NCBI GenBank assembly: GCA_022578605.1
Contig: MU394105.1
Coordinates: 1-64,000, forward strand
Origin: Camillea tinctor
Lineage: Eukaryota > Ascomycota > Sordariomycetes > Xylariales > Xylariaceae
Direction: 5' to 3'
DNA length: 64,000 bases
Each line of letters starts with the position of its first letter. Position 1 is the first letter of the stretch. Position numbers and translations under genes: made by a program. A model generated the notes under the pieces. It saw only the letters and a list, made by a program, of their open reading frames with translations, had not been told where the DNA came from and did not search any database. This document shows positions 1 to 13,142 of the stretch, in pieces.

Positions 1-92
<92 letters not shown>
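1..92. repeat. Homopolymer C run of 92 bases
   Basis: The first 92 bases are all C, followed directly by ordinary mixed sequence. A pure run of this length is unusual in fungal DNA, and fungal telomeres are TTAGGG-type, which this is not. Together with its position at the very edge, it looks like a sequencing or assembly artefact at a contig end, such as poly-G read tails. A real C-tract cannot be excluded from the sequence alone. Confidence 0.9.
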
Positions 93-1142
93 ACGGGAGC
101 TCTCCGCTTATCTAGGCAATAGACAACCTCATAGTATACGAAGAGCAATGACGGCAACACATTCGATTCTCTCCGAACCTATCGATACTCCCATCTAGTG
201 TAATTTATACCAACTAAACTGATAACCTATGTAAAAACAACACAGCTAGCCTACCAACTCACCGAACCCCCAAGGGCTCACCTCCTGATGAACTCCATAA
301 ACCACATAACGACACCGCCCCTCCATTCTCTACCATCGTCGCCAGCCCACCCTGTCCCTATCCTCTACTCACATAGACAACAACAAACTTCTAAGTCCTC
401 CAGCCTCCGGGAGGGGGGGAAGTGACGCCCAACCTGATTTATTATAAAGAAGGCGGAAAGAAAGAGAAAGGCAACATTTACGCATAAATAACTCTACAGG
501 TCAAAATATTCATAACCTAAAGAAAGCTATATATATATATAGGTAGAATACGTACCTGGGTATATATCCAGGTTATATATATCAAAAAACGCAAGTCTAG
601 TTCGTAAAGATCGCCCTATAGCAAAAACGCAAGGAAGAAAAGGAGAAGAAGAGAGAGAAGCGTGACTTGTCCAATTAATCAATGTAGACATCCGAGAAAC
701 ACTAAACCCAGCCCTCCGAAAAGGGGGAAGAGGAAGGGGAGGAATGCTTGTTCATGACATCATTGCAAGACTCCCTTATATGTGTATTCCTTATAATATT
801 TTTCTTATTTCTTTATTTATTCTTGTACTCTATACAGTTATCTCATCGCATTTCACTACATGATCTTTTTTTAATGGGAGAAAGAGAAGATAGAGAAGAA
901 GAAAAATGAGGCATGTATCATCATGCATGCATACTTCTCTATTGCCTCCTTTTTCTCTTCCATTTCTATCTCTGCGTTATCCCTCCATCTCATCTCATCT
1001 CTATCTATCTCCCGCAAATACTATCCACGAAATCCCCCGAATCCTTTATCTCAGTAGATATTTAGAAGATAGGAGTTGACGAGGAATAGATAGGTAAAGA
1101 CATGGATGGGCACAATGTCTAGCTACCGAGAATTTCTGCCCC
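93..1142. other. Intergenic, 3' flank of the AsnRS gene
   Basis: No coding potential was recognised on either strand. The stretch is A/T-rich and holds a short (TA)n tract near 525-541, a second TA-rich stretch near 560-580, and purine-rich patches near 630-660 and 880-905. It should contain the 3' UTR and polyadenylation region of the leftward asparaginyl-tRNA synthetase gene. Confidence 0.6.
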
Positions 1143-3025
1143 TTAAGGCTTGCAGCGTCCCATGAAACGGGGGTACAGACACGTTGTCCGGACCGTGTGC
1201 TGGTTAGCGAGCCAGGCAACGAATCGCTCCAGACCGATGCCGTATCCGCCGTGGGGCGAAGTGCCATACCTATTGAAATTACATTAGCTCAGCACTCTTT
1301 CCATTTCCTTTCCTACGGATTCTTTTGTCGTATTCACAGATCCGGGATCAACATATTAATGAGGAGGAATTTAACAAAAGGGGATACTCACTTCCGCTGG
1401 TCGGTGTACCAGTAGTAGTCCTTGGCGTCGATACCCTGCTTCTTGTACGCCTCGAGCAGCTCATCGTAGCCCTCCATTCTCATGCTACCACCGACGATCT
1501 CGCCGACGCCGGGCATGAGGCAGTCGACGCTCTCGGTCACACGTAGGTCGGCTGGGTCCTTCTTCATGTAGAAGGCCTTGATCTCGACGGGGAAGTGGGT
1601 GAGGAAGATGGGCCGGTTGATGATGTCGGTCATCCGGCGCTCGGCGGCCTCGGCGATGTCGTCACCGAACACGTGCGGGTTGCCCTCCTCGTTCGGGATC
1701 GGGGGATCCTGCGCGTTGAGCCAGTCGATCGCGTCGGTGTACTTCATGCGCAGGAAGGGTCGCGTGGGCTTCTGGAAGGTGGGGTTGAGCTCCTTCAGGT
1801 GGGCCGCGATAGTTGGGTTGGCTAAGACATAGTCGATGACTCGGCAGATAACCTCCTCCAGATGGTCCAGGAGGTCAGAGAACTCAATGTAGTCTAGCTC
1901 GGCTTCGACGTGGGTGAACTCGGAAAGATGACGGCGCGTTAAACTCTTCTCGGCACGGAACGACTTCTCAATACAGTACACATCTCCAAGACTGGGAATG
2001 ACGGTCTCGAGGTAAAGTTGGGATGACTGAGTGAGGAAGGCTGTCTCTTCGTAGTAAGGGGCGCTGAAAAGGGTAGCACCACCTTCGACCTGGGTCTGCA
2101 CCAAAGCTGGGGGGGAGACCTTGGTGACCTCTAGCTCGTCGTATACCTTCTGGAAGGCTCTTTCTACCGCTGCTCGGATCTTCATGAGAGCGGATGCGTT
2201 CTCACCACGGAGAACCAAGTGTCTGTTGTCCAACATCTGAGCGTCCCACTGGTTCTGCTGAGCCGAGACACGGTTGGTGATGGCATCTTCGTCGCTGGGA
2301 GAGGCTCCCAGTACCTCGTAGTAGTCTACGTGCAACTCGCGGCTATCGGGAGCCGTCTGTCCCTCCGGTACCTTGCGCATCTCACCGTACAGCGCAAGTG
2401 AGGTACCCTGAGCGAAGAGCAGGGCATCGTAGGTCTTGGTGAGGTCGCCGGTCAGGACACACTGCAGCTGTCCGTAGCCATCGACGAGGGTGATGAAGGT
2501 GGCCTGTTTCTGAGCCCGTAGACGGTGGATGCGACCCATGACCTTGACGCGCGTGCCCTTCTTATCGCCCTCTCCCAGCTCGATGTCTTTGCGACCGATT
2601 CTGATCTTGAGCGCCTTGGGTAGTGACTCGTCTTGCTTGAGGACGATCTTCTTGGCAGCCTCTAGGTTCTGCAGGCGCTGCTTCTTCTGTTCTTCCTCCG
2701 CAGCGGCGGCCTGCTGCTGCTTCTGGAGCTTCTTCTTGTGGGCGTCAACAGCTCCCTGGGCCTTCTTGACGGCGCTCTTGGCGGGTTCCTTCCATAATAG
2801 TCGTACGGAGGGGTCCTCGTCAGGTCCTACGGGGCCAGTAACGGAGGCGCGAATCTGGTACTGGGGCGCGGGCTTCTCGAAGTTCTGGATATAGGCGTAG
2901 GGTAGTGATTTGTAGGGCTTGAACTCTGAGCCGTCGGCGGTTTCGTCGTCTTTGCCAGCATCAGTATCGACGAAGCACTTTTCGTCGTTCTTGACCCGCT
3001 GGGCCAATTCCTGGACGGCAGCCAT
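1143..3025 (-). CDS. DED81: Asparaginyl-tRNA synthetase, cytosolic (2 exons)
   Basis: Class II aminoacyl-tRNA synthetase that charges tRNA-Asn with asparagine in the cytosol. Exons are 1392-3025 and 1143-1269, with a 122-nt intron (GTGAGT..AATAG). The joined coding length is 1761 nt, or 586 aa. The N-terminal region (about 1-150) carries the eukaryote-specific appendage, including a Lys/Gln/Ala-rich charged stretch near 95-125. An anticodon-binding OB-fold follows from about residue 158 ([16 protein letters not shown]). The class II catalytic core includes motif 2 around [21 protein letters not shown]. The small last exon encodes motif 3 ([10 protein letters not shown], near 552-561) and the usual end in RFMGRCKP, so the long ORF alone lacks a catalytic motif. 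The start ATG at 3025 is the first in frame and precedes the appendage. The upstream region has two perfect TGASTCA sites, listed separately. Identification is confident from the core motifs. Confidence 0.96.
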
Positions 3026-3370
3026 AATGTTGTGACTGTACCTAGCTGTAGCAGTAGCACTTACGCTTTCCCCACTCTTTTGAAGAAAAGAAAATAAGAA
3101 ATTTTCTTGTATTAAAAAAAAGAAAAAGAATACCGTGAGAAAGAAGGATAATATGTGAGTGAATATGCGAAGGTGGAACTACAAGAATGTGAGTTTGTAG
3201 TATGTAGTGGTTGTAGTAGCGATGGGTAGTAAGTGATGGTGATGGGGGGTTTGTAGTGGGATGGTAATAAATTGATATAACCTAAGATAGAGATGGCGGG
3301 GTATTCTATCAAAATTCCCCAAGTGCCTTTTTTTCTTTCTTATCAGTGCACGTCCCCTCCTTAGCGCAAT

Positions 3371-3377
3371 TGAGTCA
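3371..3377 (+). promoter_or_regulatory. Gcn4/CPC1-type site TGAGTCA upstream of AsnRS
   Basis: A perfect TGAGTCA heptamer 346 bp upstream of the AsnRS start codon. This is the binding word of the bZIP activator Gcn4 (CPC-1/CpcA in filamentous fungi), which induces amino-acid biosynthesis and tRNA-synthetase genes under amino-acid starvation. Together with the second copy 68 bp further upstream it makes cross-pathway control of this gene likely. This is inference from the motif only. Confidence 0.55.
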
Positions 3378-3438
3378 CTCCCTCCCCCTTCCCGCCCCCT
3401 TAGAAGTTTCCAAGTGCGAAGCCGGCGACACTTTTTCC

Positions 3439-3445
3439 TGACTCA
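3439..3445 (+). promoter_or_regulatory. Second Gcn4/CPC1-type site TGACTCA upstream of AsnRS
   Basis: A perfect TGACTCA heptamer, the reverse complement of the site at 3371-3377, 414 bp upstream of the AsnRS start. The other exact TGASTCA words I noticed in the window are inside coding sequence (for example near 8558 in CDC42 and 56200 in BUD4), so a promoter-located pair is notable. Confidence 0.55.
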
Positions 3446-4325
3446 CCTTAGGATGAATTGAATCTCATAATACTACCACTGTTTCAAGGAGGTTCGTTCC
3501 GGGGCGTCAGATCTGCGGTAAGAAGATAAGGTTATATTATTGGAATAAAAATAAAACTATTTGACGTATGAATCAGGAATATGAGATTATTATTGTTATT
3601 GTTGTTTTAATGTTATCTTCTTCTTCCCCCCTTATTCCCTCAACATCTTTCTCTCACACTCACTCTCTCTCTCTCACTCTCTCGTTTCTTAGACATATGA
3701 ATTCCCAGGTTTGTGGTTGTAAGCCCAAAATTTCCCCCTTATCAGTACACACCAACCAATCAGGTTCTGTGTTCATCACATTTTGTCTATCACAAACAAG
3801 ATGACAACATAATAAAACAACTCATAATCTGAATACCTAGTATATACCAACTTATATTTAGGTAAGATAGGCCAGGCAAATAATTACAAGTATGTATATG
3901 TTGAGTTCAGTCGTTGTATAGGACGTTGGTAACCTACATGCATCACTATATGATACCCTATGAAAATGTGTACTCAAAAGGGGGGAAGGGAGGTGGGTAG
4001 AGGGGGATCAAACAGTGGAATGTGATCACAAGACGTCATTCCGAAGAGGTTCATAGCACATGTTACATAAATCCTAATCATCTAGGCTAAGTAGGTACTG
4101 AGGAAGGCATATATAGCTATAATCAGCTTATACACAACCTATTTATCTGTCTTATCTCATGATGTCTTTTCTCGTGAATTCCCTTCTTCTCTTCCCTTCT
4201 TATCTAAAGATAATGCCAACCATCACCAAAAACTACTTACACAGAAACGTTGGTCCCAGGGCGGTGGTGATGCTTCTCTACCACCCCGTCTATACATGTA
4301 GGCCAGTATAATAAGTCTATACCAT

Positions 4326-5858
4326 CTACAGCTCATCCTTCACGCTCCCCTTCTTCTTCTCCACCACGGCCGTCTTCCCCATCTCCACCATCCCCCTCTT
4401 CACCATACTACTCAGGATCTCGAACACGACCTGCGCGCCCGCCAGCGCCGTCTCCTCGCCGTTATTCTGGTACGCGGGCGCCACCTCGACAATATCCGCG
4501 CCCACGAGGTTCAAGCCCTCGATGCCGCGCAGCACGCGTATGAGCTCTCTAGTCGTCCAGCCGCCCGGCTCGGGGGTCCCCGTGCCGGGCGCGAAGGCCG
4601 GGTCCAGCACGTCGATGTCGACCGAGAGGTAAACCGGGTCCTCGGTGCCGAGCACGTCCATGATGCGGGCGACGACGCCCTTGGTGCCGAGGTCGTCCAT
4701 CTCGTCCGCCGCGACGCGCACCCAGTTCTGCGCGTCGTCGTCCTCGTAGTCGCCGAAATCGCCGCCCGAGAGGCGCGTGCGCAGCCCGGCGTGCACCGAC
4801 GGCGCGGCGCTCGCGTTGGACAGCAGGCCCTCCTGGCCGGCGAGCCAGAACATGCTGCCGTGCGTGAACTGGGTCTGGGCCGAGGACCAGTAGCTGGGGT
4901 ACTTGCCCGGGTGCCAGGTGTCGAGGTGGGCGTCGAAGTGCAGCACGCGGAGCTTCTGTCCGTAAACGGCGTGCAGCGCGCGCAGGGCCGGCAGCGCCAG
5001 GCTGTGGTCCCCGCCGAGGGTGATGAGACGCGGCTTTCCCGAAGGCGACAGGCTGGGCGTGACCGCGGCGCGCGAACCGAGCTCCGCGAAGGCTGTGCTC
5101 ATCTGCTCGACCGCCAGCGCGTTGTCCGTCGGCACTACGGGGATGTCCCCGCAGTCGAGGATCTTGGCCCAGTTCTGATACGGGTTGATGCCTGCGCGGG
5201 CGTTGAACCCCCGGAAGGAGGTCTGCCGCGCGGAGGCGGCGCGGATGGCGCGGGGGCCGAAACGGGCGCCTGGAGGGATGTTAATAGGGGGTGCTGGGCC
5301 ACAGGTCTCCCTTTTTGGGGGGGTTGGGTATATGAGAGAGAGAGAAGGGGGGGAAGGGGGAAGATAGAACGAGTATAGGTAGGCAACTCTGTATAAGGTT
5401 CTTTACTACTCACCTGGACGGTAGCTGACTGCAGTGTCAAAGGGGGCGCCGATGATGGCGATGTCAAAGTCCTCGGTGGGGTTGGTCAGGCACTTGACGT
5501 GCGGAAGGTGAGCGAAGGTCGAGATGCCGGAGAATCCCCACTGCAGAACATACGGATATTAGCCATGTGTCTCTCTTCTTTGCCCCGGACTCCTCGGCGC
5601 AAACGATTGCATGCATGTCCGCCACTGGATAGCACAGAAAACTCGTATTTGTCTCAAGCTGCTGCACGTCCGTCGAAGTGACAGCCTAGATATAGACAGG
5701 TAGGGAAGGTTGTCGAGTCTTACCTCCATCCCCCACTTCCTCTCCAGCTCGTCCAGTTCCTCCTGACTCCATTCCTGCACCTCTCCGTGCCCGGCACAGG
5801 CCCGGACGGCGACAGAGCCGCAGCTCACCGCGAGCCAGAGGATCTCTCTAAGTTTCAT
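4326..5858 (-). CDS. Agmatinase-type ureohydrolase with N-terminal hydrophobic leader (3 exons)
   Basis: Binuclear-manganese ureohydrolase of the arginase/agmatinase family, predicted to cleave agmatine or a related guanidino compound to an amine and urea. Exons are 5724-5858, 5414-5540 and 4326-5269, giving 1206 nt or 401 aa. Metal-ligand motifs are all present: GGDHS (about 173-177), DAHLD (200-204), SVDIDVLDP (303-311) followed by GTGTPEPGG, and a C-terminal DIVEVAPAY block. The start at 5858 gives [20 protein letters not shown], a basic-hydrophobic leader resembling a signal peptide, then an acidic linker and the conserved region [20 protein letters not shown] that spans the second intron. 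The leader suggests secretion or entry to the vacuole, unlike cytosolic bacterial SpeB. Arginase itself is less likely because the PEPGG and AIIGAPFD motifs fit agmatinases better. The exact substrate is not provable from sequence. Confidence 0.88.
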
Positions 5859-8381
5859 AACTTTTGATTTATACCAATCTTTATGCTTCCCTTTTTTCCC
5901 TTCCCCAATTTAGAGCTGCCAAATGATAACCCGTTCGCACTTTGCGCTTCCCGAATTCCTGGTATAAGAGGGTTTATCACGTAATGATTAAGTAATATGG
6001 GTTGTAAAGAATGGATAATGTGGTTATCTTTTAGAATAAAAAGAGATTGACGAGGGAGACCGCCTTTTTTTCTACTTCTCGGTGTGTGGTGTATATATGT
6101 GTGTTATTCCAAAATAGCCCAAACCGGCAACCGTTGTAAATCTTCGGCTTCTACCTACCCCCTTTCCTCTCTCTATATGAAGACGAGGCAAGGAGAAGAG
6201 ATGGGGGGATAAAGAAAAAAACTGGAACGGTCTTTGGGGGTATATCTAGGTAATTGGGGAAGAATGAGGAGGGGAAGAGGCTTCACCAATATCTACACGA
6301 AGAATACAGATGCCTAAATATATGTAACCTATGTTGATTATATAGTATCATTCTATCTTACGTTCTTATCATCACCGAGAACAAGAATCCCAGAAACCCG
6401 CTTAGAGCTTCCCGATATCGTAAGAAACCTAGAGGTAGGAATAGATAGATAGGATACAACCCGACCGCTCGCGCCTTTTCGTCGTGGGTTAGAAGATCGA
6501 CTCCACCGTGGGTTTGGCTGGGGTTGGGCTTCTCTTTGTTCGGCTCGCCTCCGCCTTTTTACCTCTAAAGTTTAGACAAGCCGGCTCGCCGTTGACGGTG
6601 ATTTGTGGTGGTACATTTGATATGTAGTGGAATGGTGTGGAAGAAGGAGGGAGGGGCCCCAGAAAGCCGAAGCCGATCTTTTTTTTTAAGTAGGGATGTA
6701 ACTTGTAGTTCCTATCCTATTTAAGTGGGATCCTCTAGATGACCATCTTCCTCCCCATTGGTCAATTCCACTGCTGCCCATTACCAACAGGGACGCTGCC
6801 GACATGGCTACCGTAGCCTACCGTAGCCCATCCTCGGGTCTTCAACCTCGTCCAGTCCACCGTTAGGTAATATTTAACTTACAGATACAGTTACTCTACC
6901 TATCCTACCCACTTGAAGCATGTAGTAGGTCCATCACGGAGCGGCTTGACACGGCTTCGGAAATCTAGAACGTGGTGAGTAGCTGTTTGACTAAACCTGC
7001 TAGCACTGCTTTTTAGTCCGAGTTCCTGACCCATTAGCAAATAAATATGAGAAATGTTGTGGCCTAAGTGAGAGGATACCCCGTAGTGATCGTTATGTCA
7101 TTGGGGAAGCGAGAGGGGGAATTACTTATCTCGGCTTATGAACGATTCATCTATTCACATGACCGGTGTGTATGTATGTACTTAAGTAACCTCCATAACT
7201 AGAGCGGGCCACCTGACTCTAATGATAGAGCTTAAGACGAAGTCTTTAAGATCTTATATATTTGTCCATCCGGCAAGCGAACAACGAATGAGTTTGATTT
7301 CAGAAAAACGAAAAGTCTAGTGGTGCTAGGTTCAAGAAGATGCTATCCGGTGGCCAAAGAAATAATAGGTATGGGACCTCTGGATTCACCTTATATGTCA
7401 GCTTGTGTCGAGCTCTCGGCCTACCTGATTAGATACTTATCCAGACAGCCAGATAAACCTAGAGCTCCTACGCGGTGGCAAAAGACGTCATAGCACTTAA
7501 ACTGCATGCTCTACCCCGGAGCTTACCATGTCCCATAACTACCTGCTCAGGCGAGTCGATAGCTTTCCAGTGGATTCAGATCCAGTTATGTTCAAAGAAT
7601 TCATCTATCGAGTGTCCCCTTCTCGTTTTACTGAACGAAATCTTGAAGAGATCGATATCTTCCCACTGCTTGCGGTTCCTATGGAAGATGAAGTATTACG
7701 GTAAAAAAAAAAGAAAAAAAAAGGAGGGGTGGTTAGCACGATCAAGAGCATACACACAAGAAGTGCAGCGGAGGGGAAGAGAATCAATTCAATTCTTATG
7801 CACTCCAGTCGCCTAACGATCCTATCGAAGTCCTGCCTGCATTTATGTATTCCCCTCCAAAAAAAAGTACCTGGCGGCCGAAAGTATCAAGTAAAGAGAA
7901 AACAGAACCAGGTGAGTTGCGACTCGGCATTCCTTGCATGGAGGATGAAAACTTGGTGCATGAGCCCCTACATATCTATGGTGGCCCGTTTTTATGACCG
8001 TCTTTTTTTTTCTCGATGCATCTCGATCTCTCTCTCAGCCTGAAAAAAAATCCCATGGACCAAGGGGGGAGGGCATTTTGCCCAGGCAGACTGGCTCTGA
8101 GGTCCAAAGAATAGTATCCCCGATTGCCCTCCAGGAATACTCGTCGTTGCCAAATGTTCGTTCCGTGACCGATTCTTTTTGCTGAATCCTAATTGCTCGT
8201 AGTGTTGCAAGCGCAAATGTCTAATAGATCGCCATGACAAAAACTGTAGAAGTTTGCAAACAGTTACCCAGGGTCGGCAAATCTATAATACCCTTTCTGA
8301 TCTCCCAAGCGAAAGGGGAACTTTATCCTATCGCAGTGAATAAGTGCCAAGATGGCCTATAATTCAAGGTGAAGGGGTTGA
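5859..8381. other. Intergenic: agmatinase 5' flank and CDC42 3' flank
   Basis: About 2.5 kb without a supported gene. The part near 5859 should hold the agmatinase promoter. The part near 8381 should hold the CDC42 3' UTR. An inverted CCAAT word (ATTGG) occurs near 6757, a short duplication of TACCGTAGCC near 6810-6830, and A-runs near 7702-7722. Short ORFs between 7475 and 8240 overlap each other on both strands and resemble no protein I know, so they are not called. Confidence 0.55.
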
Positions 8382-9504
<1,123 letters not shown>

Positions 9505-10267
9505 ATCGACTCGATGAGATACTCCTTTGGAGGAGCAATAGCTGAAGGTTGAATGTCACTGTGTATCTGTGTATGTATGTTGAAGGGCGGTCGAGGAAGT
9601 CCGGGGTTTTCTTATCGCAAGCGGGCCTTTTTTGGGATTGTTGGCGGGTATCGTTAAGGTAGGTTGGTAAGGTAAGGGTAAGTAGTAGATAGGTTGAGGG
9701 AAAGTCACTGACTCTTGGAGGGGGGGCGTGGATTTGTAGAAGGGGGGGGGGATGAAGAATTAAAAAAGAAAAGAAGAAAAAGACAAAAAAAAAAAAGGCC
9801 GAAAATAGAAAGTAGAGAGAAGAAGAAAAAAAAAAGAGGATGAGTATGGAGATGGAGGGGTCGGAAGTCTTGAGGGAGAATGTCTCAGAAATCAAGGTTG
9901 GAAAAGTCAAAGGTAGAGAGAGAGGTAGGTTGGTAGTGAGATAGTAAGAGGTAGTAGTGAGATGGATGGTATGGGGAATGGTTTATGGGGTATGATATGG
10001 TATGGCTTGGTATTGGTATGGTTTATGGTTATGGGTATGGCAGAGGGAAGGAGGAGGAAGAAGAAAAAAGAAGACTACTCGACAACGACGACGAGAAGAT
10101 GAGAGAGGAAGAGAGGAAGAGAGAGAGGGAGGTGTGTATGCAATGGGATTATCACAAAGAGGATTGTAAAGTAGTAGAAGTAAAAATGTCTTGGGTGGGA
10201 AGGTAGTGTTGTATTGGGGAGATGACAAGATAGAAACCAGGGACAGCACAGAGAAACCCAGCAAGAT

Positions 10268-10450
10268 TTGAATGCTGGGGGGTTGGTTGGTTGGTTGGTT
10301 TTGGTTGGCGGAGGATGCTTTGTGCTGCTACTTGTGGTGCTGGTACTGGTGCTGGTACTGGTCTTGTTACTACTGGTCCTGTGTTGTGTTGTGCTGTGCT
10401 GTACTAAGTTGGTATTGTATTGTATTGTACTGTACTGTACTGGTAGCTTA
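10268..10450. repeat. Low-complexity TTGG / TACTGG / TATTG tract
   Basis: Successive tandem words are seen: about five TTGG units near 10280-10300, then alternating TGCTGG/TACTGG units near 10330-10360, then TATTG and TACTG units near 10410-10440. Translation of the stretch gives only repetitive residues, so it is not coding. Confidence 0.7.
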
Positions 10451-13085
10451 GGTAGTAGTCACTACTAAAAGTTGCTAGGTTAGGCTACTGGTGCTTGTGA
10501 ATACAATTCCTCTCTGTCTCTCTTTTTTTTTTTCCTTTGGGGGAGGAGGGGGATGGGGAAGAAGGGATTAATTGATGCAGAAGGGAATACTCCGTACAGA
10601 ATATTTATCTAAACATCATCCCCTACTGAATCTATGTATTTAAAAAGTTCCATGCACGTTGTGAATTCAACCGAACGAGGGGCCTGACCCCGACATTCCT
10701 CTAATAAAGCTTGGTGTGTATATGTACAGGTAGGTTGACCGCTTTCACTAAGAAGATAGGGAGTAAAGGCTACATATAGGGGCACTGATAAGTACATAGA
10801 TGATACATCTGTGCTGCAGATAAATTGGGTTTGTTACATGTACAAGTAGTTTAAAACCTACATACACTTAAGGTTAGCAGGTATCTTTTTCTTATACGTA
10901 GGGTACACAAGTACATACTTACTTTCTTTCCTATATTTTTTTCTCTCTTTCTTAACAAGCATTGCAATGCATACCTCATAAGTTAGATAGGTACATCTGT
11001 AGTAAGACGCAGCGCAGCATGTACATGCTGGGATTAGGATGAGCAGGTAAGGTTTGAACAGATGTGCCATGGAGTGATGCAATTAATCGGTGCGCTGATA
11101 TAATAAACTCACATTAGGTATTTTAATTAATTACCTACATACACAAGGTACCTTCTAACTCTAATTCAGAATGCAATGCAGTGTTTAAAAAAGTTAATTC
11201 ATAAGAAGGAGAAAAGGCCAGTGCTTCAGGTTTCTTTTGCTTCTATTAAACCCTCCTACATATATAATACTAAACTTACTAGTAATAATAATAACACCAC
11301 CGCTAAGTAAATGCTCCGACCAGCAGCAAGCCCAGCATATCATCACCACCACCACATCCACCATATCCACCAACCATAACTAACACGAGAACTGCATTAC
11401 TGACTGGGTAGTGTTTAAAAAAAAAAAGAACAAAAGATGCAAACAAGCCCTGGTCGATAGGTGAGCAATGCTTCCTGACCTATCTGCATTCCTCTCTCTC
11501 TCTCTACCCATCCATTCATCTCCATCCCTCCCCTTCTCCTCCTTTCCCCTCCCCTCCTCTCTTACTCTATTCTATCCTATTATATCATCTCTTCTCCTCT
11601 TTCTAGAGTCATAAGCCCACTAGATGTCTAGAAGATAATGTCATATGAACTATGTCGCCTCCCCAGGATCCCCGGCATGAGTGCCTAAGACTTAGCCTCT
11701 AGATACCTGATAAATCATAAGACACCTATCTTCCTTCTTCCTAAAAAGAGAAAAGGACCCCTCCGAAGGAGGATTATCAAACGGCTATCGATCTGCAAAA
11801 TGCACGAACAACCCCACAGGCCGCAATGGTACTGGTGGTGGCAGCGTGCAAGGTTACGTATGTGCTGGATCCGTTTAACGTTGCCATATATTCTTTTGTG
11901 CCTTACATAGTACTGGTTATTATACATGGCTCTGGAGCCTCACTCGTCCTTTTTTTTTCTATCTCTTATTACTTTTATTTATTTATCACTACCCTTGTTT
12001 TCTTGTACATGCACATGGGCATCAGAGCCGGAGAAAAAAAAGTTCGTTGAGCGAGGGAATATCTCATCATTGGTAACCAATGATAGATACATGGATGCAG
12101 GGCCCATTTGATACACTAATACCAAACAGTCCCTTATATGAACAACCTACTAACTCTCTTACGTAGCATGGTTCGGAGTTCCATTATCGAACTGCATATA
12201 CTATTGAGAGTAACGGTCTATAGAATTGTTTTATGCTGACCTATTGCCAGACAGGGTCAATACGTAGAGGGACGGAACGAGAGGGAAACAGGGAGGAAAA
12301 GAAGAGTATATCGAGCCTTCTTTCCCTCTTCCCCCCTTTTGTTTCTTCTTACCTCATTGGGACTGAGGTATATATACTGACAACTTTGGCATGTATACAC
12401 CTACATACATACATACTGTATATACGTACATACGCACACACCTAACCTAAGGTACGTGCTATACCAATGGTGAGGATAGTTTATTACGCTAGTGTAACCG
12501 CTTCGATGCTCATGGGCGGGTATTTCCCTTCTAGGCAAGTCCAGAAAGCTCAGATGGGAAATCGGCCTGCTTTCCCTCTGGGCATGGGGTTTGCCCTATT
12601 TAAATGGGATGGGGATAGGAATCAGACCAAGATGGTAAATAGATGAGGTCGTGACCTTGTGGCCGCTGGCCTTATACATACTGACAGCTGAAATAAACGA
12701 TACAGTGTCGTCCTGCACGAAGCCTGCAGCTGCACGACCAACAACGGCGTCGTATTCGTCGAGCGGGCCAGGTTCGGTAACGAATCTGCTGCGCGCCCGC
12801 GTAGTTGCAGAAAGCAAGGCTTGCAACCCCGAGCGAATTGATCTAAAGCCCGTGTCTCGTCATCGCAAGTCGTGCTGCATCTGATCGGGCTGTGTATGTG
12901 TTTGTGTACCTTTGCCAAGATTCGGAGAAAGACGAGAGGGAGATGGATAGATTAGTAGGGTCTACTCCAAGAGGTTGTGCCATGTCAAGCGGCCGATCAG
13001 AAGAGACACATAGACGGCGAAGGATATTTGCAGCCCAATCCTCGGTCTTAAGCCAGATCACACGGAGGGTGACTAGGTGTATAAG

Positions 13086-13142
13086 TGTATGTGTATGTGT
13101 GTGTGTGTATGTGTGTGTATGTGTATGTGTATATGTGTGTTG
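13086..13142. repeat. Imperfect (TG)n microsatellite
   Basis: Alternating TG interrupted every few units by TA over nearly 60 bases. The apparent ORF through it codes for Val-Cys repeats, a typical dinucleotide-repeat artefact. Confidence 0.8.

Larger units (their letters stand above)
3026..4325. other. Intergenic: AsnRS promoter and agmatinase 3' flank
   Basis: The part nearest 3026 is the 5' flank of the leftward AsnRS gene and contains two TGASTCA motifs (3371-3377 and 3439-3445). The part nearest 4325 is the 3' flank of the leftward agmatinase gene. A CT-rich simple tract lies at about 3650-3690 and a CCAAT word near 3763. No ORF here looks like a protein gene. Confidence 0.6.

Noticed and set aside
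4791..5378. 195-aa plus-strand ORF
   Set aside because: It is antisense to the GC-rich agmatinase exon, which has complete metal-binding motifs.
7475..8240. Cluster of short ORFs on both strands
   Set aside because: They overlap each other, have low-complexity Lys and Ser runs, show no known motif and no plausible splice structure.
10268..10468. 66-aa ORF of Val/Leu repeats
   Set aside because: It is a translation of TTGG/TACTGG low-complexity DNA.
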